DNA from: Pseudomonas rhodesiae | GTDB lineage: Bacteria; Pseudomonadota; Gammaproteobacteria; Pseudomonadales; Pseudomonadaceae | Assembly: GCF_007858255.1 (NCBI RefSeq) | Contig: NZ_VFEU01000004.1 | Span: forward strand, 372,001-436,000 | DNA length: 64,000 nt | Direction: 5' to 3' | Shown here: piece after piece, positions 61,550 through 64,000 of the stretch | How the letters are laid out: each line of letters opens with the position of its first letter | Numbering within the stretch: the stretch's first letter is position 1 | Made by a program: the position numbers and the translations under genes | The notes under the pieces: generated by a model | Told to the model about the DNA's origin: nothing | The model's database searches: none | What the model saw: the letters and a program-made list of their open reading frames with translations, nothing else

Positions 61550-63214
61550 GTGGAACGCGAATACATGGAATTCGACGTGGTCATCGTCGGCGCTGGCCCG
61601 GCTGGCCTGTCCGCCGCCTGCCGACTGAAGCAGAAGGCCGCCGAAGCCGGTAAGGAAATCAGCGTCTGCGTGGTCGAGAAAGGCTCTGAAGTCGGCGCCC
61701 ATATCCTCTCCGGTGCCGTGTTCGAACCACGCGCCCTGAACGAACTGTTCCCGGACTGGAAAGAACTCGGCGCCCCACTCAACACCCCCGTGGTGCGCGA
61801 CGACATCTATGTACTGCGCAGCAGCGATACCTCGACCAAGGTGCCTGACTTCTTTGTGCCCAAGACCATGCACAACGAAGGCAACTACATTATTTCCCTG
61901 GGCAACCTGTGCCGCTGGCTGGCCCAGCAGGCCGAGAACCTCGGCGTGGAAGTCTACCCAGGCTTCGCCGCCCAAGAAGCACTGTTCGACGAAAATGGCG
62001 TGGTGCGCGGGATCATCACCGGCGACCTCGGCGTCGACCGCGAAGGCAAGCCGAAAGAAGGCGTCTATACCCCCGGCATGGAACTGCGCGGCAAGTACAC
62101 GCTGTTCGCCGAGGGCTGCCGTGGCCATATCGGCAAGCAACTGATCCAGCGTTTCAAGCTGGACAGCGATGCCGACGCCCAGCACTACGGTATCGGCCTC
62201 AAGGAAATCTGGGAAATCGACCCGGCCAAGCATCAGCCAGGCCTTGTGGTGCACACCGCCGGTTGGCCGCTGGATATCATGAGCAACGAGAACACCGGTG
62301 GCTCGTTCCTTTATCACTTGGAAAACAACCAGGTAGTCGTCGGCCTGATCGTTGACCTGTCCTACAGCAATACCTTCCTGTCGCCGTTCGATGAGTTCCA
62401 GCGCCTCAAGCACCACCCGGTGCTGGCCCAGTACCTGGAAGGCGGCAAGCGCATCAGCTACGGTGCTCGTGCACTGGCCAAGGGCGGCATTAATTCGCTG
62501 CCGAAAATGGTCTTCAAGGGTGGCGCGCTGATCGGCTGCGACCTGGGCACCATGAACGTGGCCAAGATCAAAGGCAGCCACACCGCCATGAAGTCCGGCA
62601 TGCTTGCCGCTGACGCAGTGGCCGAGCGTCTGTTCGCCGAGTCCGAAGGCGGTGACGAGTTGACCAACTACGTCGACAGTTTCAAAGCCAGCTGGCTGTA
62701 CGAAGAATTGTTCGCCAGCCGCAACTTCGGCCCGGCGATGCACAAGTTCGGCCCGATCATCGGTGCCGGCTTCAACTGGTTCGACCAGAACATCCTGGGC
62801 GGCAAAATGCCGTTCACCCTGCACGACACCAAGCCGGACTACGCCTGTCTTAAACTGGCCAAGGACTGCCAGAAGATCGACTACCCCAAGCCCGACGGCA
62901 AACTGAGCTTCGATAAACTCAGCTCGGTGTTCATCTCCGGTACCAACCACGAAGAAGAACAGCCGTGCCACTTGAAGCTCAAAGACCCAAGCATCCCGAT
63001 CGGCACCAACCTGCCGCTCTACGATGAACCGGCGCAACGCTACTGCCCGGCCGGCGTGTATGAAGTGATTACCCAGGAAGACGGCGAGAAGCGCTTCCAG
63101 ATCAACGCCCAGAACTGCGTGCACTGCAAGACCTGTGACATCAAGGACCCTTCGCAGAACATCACCTGGGTCACGCCGGAAGGCGCGGGCGGGCCGACTT
63201 ACCCGAATATGTAA
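61550..63214 (+). CDS. Electron transfer flavoprotein-ubiquinone oxidoreductase
   Basis: 554 residues, the normal Etf-QO length. N-terminal FAD-binding VVIVGAGPAGLSAACRL, a middle ubiquinone-contacting membrane region and a C-terminal [4Fe-4S] site with cysteines in NCVHCKTCDIKDPSQNITW, plus RYCPAGVYE. It carries electrons from EtfAB to quinone. Starts at GTG 61550 with AGGAGAT seven bases upstream; ATG 61565 is inside the conserved N-terminus. Confidence 0.97.
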   Translation: MEREYMEFDVVIVGAGPAGLSAACRLKQKAAEAGKEISVCVVEKGSEVGAHILSGAVFEPRALNELFPDWKELGAPLNTPVVRDDIYVLRSSDTSTKVPDFFVPKTMHNEGNYIISLGNLCRWLAQQAENLGVEVYPGFAAQEALFDENGVVRGIITGDLGVDREGKPKEGVYTPGMELRGKYTLFAEGCRGHIGKQLIQRFKLDSDADAQHYGIGLKEIWEIDPAKHQPGLVVHTAGWPLDIMSNENTGGSFLYHLENNQVVVGLIVDLSYSNTFLSPFDEFQRLKHHPVLAQYLEGGKRISYGARALAKGGINSLPKMVFKGGALIGCDLGTMNVAKIKGSHTAMKSGMLAADAVAERLFAESEGGDELTNYVDSFKASWLYEELFASRNFGPAMHKFGPIIGAGFNWFDQNILGGKMPFTLHDTKPDYACLKLAKDCQKIDYPKPDGKLSFDKLSSVFISGTNHEEEQPCHLKLKDPSIPIGTNLPLYDEPAQRYCPAGVYEVITQEDGEKRFQINAQNCVHCKTCDIKDPSQNITWVTPEGAGGPTYPNM

Positions 63215-63245
63215 GAACAAGCCTGCTTGCAGAAAACCAATGAAC

Positions 63246-63274
63246 AACGCGGGGCATCTAATGCCCCGCGTTTT
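63246..63274 (+). terminator. Terminator of etfQO
   Basis: AACGCGGGGCAT (63246-63257) pairs perfectly with ATGCCCCGCGTT (63261-63272) followed by T. About 32 bases after the stop. Confidence 0.9.
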
Positions 63275-63431
63275 CGTTTACGCTCACATTCCACGCTACG
63301 CTTTTTTAATCGATCACAGAGCTGACAGTGCCAGTCAGTATTTCTAATCGTTATAGATAACTGTCATTCTTCCCAGTTGGTGCATCTGCATAAAAGCAAG
63401 AACATGGCCTATCCCCTCTTGAAAGGAATGC

Positions 63432-63836
63432 ATGGCCATGCACAGGACTACATCCTTCAGTCTTTTCGCCCTTCTCATCATCACTGGCGATGCTCATGCC
63501 CAGTCGGTCATCTGCCCCAAGCCGGAGAGGATCGAGCACACCTCGTCCGCAGATGGGTTGCACAACTACACGGCCACGGCGCCGAATGGAGCCACCTGGC
63601 AAGGCAGCAACAAACCAAGCAGCCAGGACAGCCAGGAGCGTTACACCTTCAGCGGTGCACACATTGAGAACGATAAAATCTTCTGCCGTTATGATGCCGC
63701 CAGCGGCGACAGCGCTCCGCCTCTAGAACTTCACCTGAATATTTCCGAGACCGTAACCCCTGCTAATGCCAACTATTGGCATGATGGCCAATGCACAAGC
63801 CATAAGCCGACCCATTGCGCCTTCAACGCCCCCTGA
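63432..63836 (+). CDS. DUF3757-type secreted protein
   Basis: 134 residues with a signal peptide (about 1-23, ending AHA). The mature part begins QSVICPKPERIEH and contains four to five cysteines (VICPK, FCRYD, GQCTS, THCAF) that could form disulfides. It resembles the DUF3757 family, of unknown function. AAGGA four bases upstream of ATG 63432; the second ATG (63438) is also possible. Convergent with the AraC gene. Confidence 0.7.
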   Translation: MAMHRTTSFSLFALLIITGDAHAQSVICPKPERIEHTSSADGLHNYTATAPNGATWQGSNKPSSQDSQERYTFSGAHIENDKIFCRYDAASGDSAPPLELHLNISETVTPANANYWHDGQCTSHKPTHCAFNAP

Positions 63837-63860
63837 CGCGTCATTGATTGCCCCAAGCCT

Positions 63861-64000
63861 CTATGCCGCCCGCTCTTCACCCGGATTGCGCAAAAAGTAG
63901 CGCTTATATTCCCGGCTGAACTGCGACGTACTCTGATATCCCACGCTGTGCGCCGCCTGCGCCACGCCCATGCCGTCCACCAGCAGCAACTGCTGCGCCT
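63861..64000 (-). CDS. AraC-family regulator, C-terminal fragment
   Basis: The minus strand from the right edge to the TAG at 63861 encodes 46 residues of a classical AraC HTH: AQQLLLVDGMGVAQAAHSVGY, QSTSQFSREYKRYF and a short tail RNPGEERAA. The second helix-turn-helix and PF-motif region (GYQSTSQFSREYKRYF) are typical. The N-terminal sensor part is outside the window. Confidence 0.85.
   Translation of the reverse strand, partial: AQQLLLVDGMGVAQAAHSVGYQSTSQFSREYKRYFLRNPGEERAA

Noticed and set aside
61472..63247. 591-codon frame antisense to etfQO
   Set aside because: Mirror frame; etfQO has cofactor and Fe-S motifs, promoter and terminator.

Overview
The window is a piece of a Pseudomonas chromosome, most likely the P. 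fluorescens group. The evidence is the order cobA | oprF-sigX-cmpX-cfrX at the left end, a GC-rich coding style with long antisense open frames, and repeated REP palindromes of the type GGGAGGGGCTTGCCCC between genes. I see no prophage, IS element, integrase or CRISPR array. Most genes are core metabolism, with a few accessory operons.

Layout. 1-4.2 kb: end of cobA, the OprF/SigX envelope-stress locus and a ZntB-type transporter. 4.2-9.3 kb: RraA-like protein, an alpha/beta hydrolase, and PEP synthase (ppsA) divergent from its regulator kinase/phosphotransferase ppsR. 9.4-16.5 kb: a MocR regulator divergent from a five-gene operon. That operon encodes an EamA exporter, a 620-residue JAMM protease/CysO-like ubiquitin fold/MoeB-like E1/rhodanese fusion, a cysteine-synthase homologue, a serine-acetyltransferase homologue and an AlaX editing protein. 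It looks like a one-operon thiocarboxylate route to cysteine or a related sulfur compound, and is the most interesting part of the window. 16.5-24.9 kb: methylcitrate operon gntR-prpB-prpC-acnD-prpF-prpD for propionate use. 25.1-28.2 kb: retropepsin-like / inactive transglutaminase-7TM / ATP-grasp triad. 28.3-31.2 kb: pabB, thrH, cysH. 31.3-34.0 kb: NCS1 transporter and hydantoin/Asp-Glu racemase family gene behind a candidate sigma-54 promoter. 34-38.8 kb: LysR/SDR pair, HAD phosphatase, small membrane and lipoproteins, and an EamA transporter with a His-rich tail. 38.9-44.5 kb: diguanylate cyclase, tRNA-Ser(GGA), crotonase, plsC, corA, a GATase. 44.6-48 kb: fatty-acid oxidation pair (FadB-like and thiolase). 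48.4-52.7 kb: small membrane peptide, cytochrome c, and a second ATP-grasp/alpha-E/transglutaminase operon. 52.7-53 kb: a probable small RNA. 53-59.3 kb: rraB, small unknowns, START protein, a second MocR regulator, OmpA/DUF4398 lipoproteins, a periplasmic binding protein. 59.3-63.3 kb: etfBA divergent from etfQO, the latter with a PsrA-like box and a strong sigma-70 promoter. The window ends in a DUF3757 protein and the C-terminus of an AraC regulator.

How it fits together. Several units join one theme: acyl-CoA oxidation (fadB-like, thiolase, crotonase, prp operon) feeds electrons through EtfAB and Etf-QO to quinone, and ppsA supports growth on the resulting C3/C4 acids. CysH supplies reduced sulfur, which could meet the predicted thiocarboxylate operon. 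Assignments rest on reading motifs and gene order; no database search was run.
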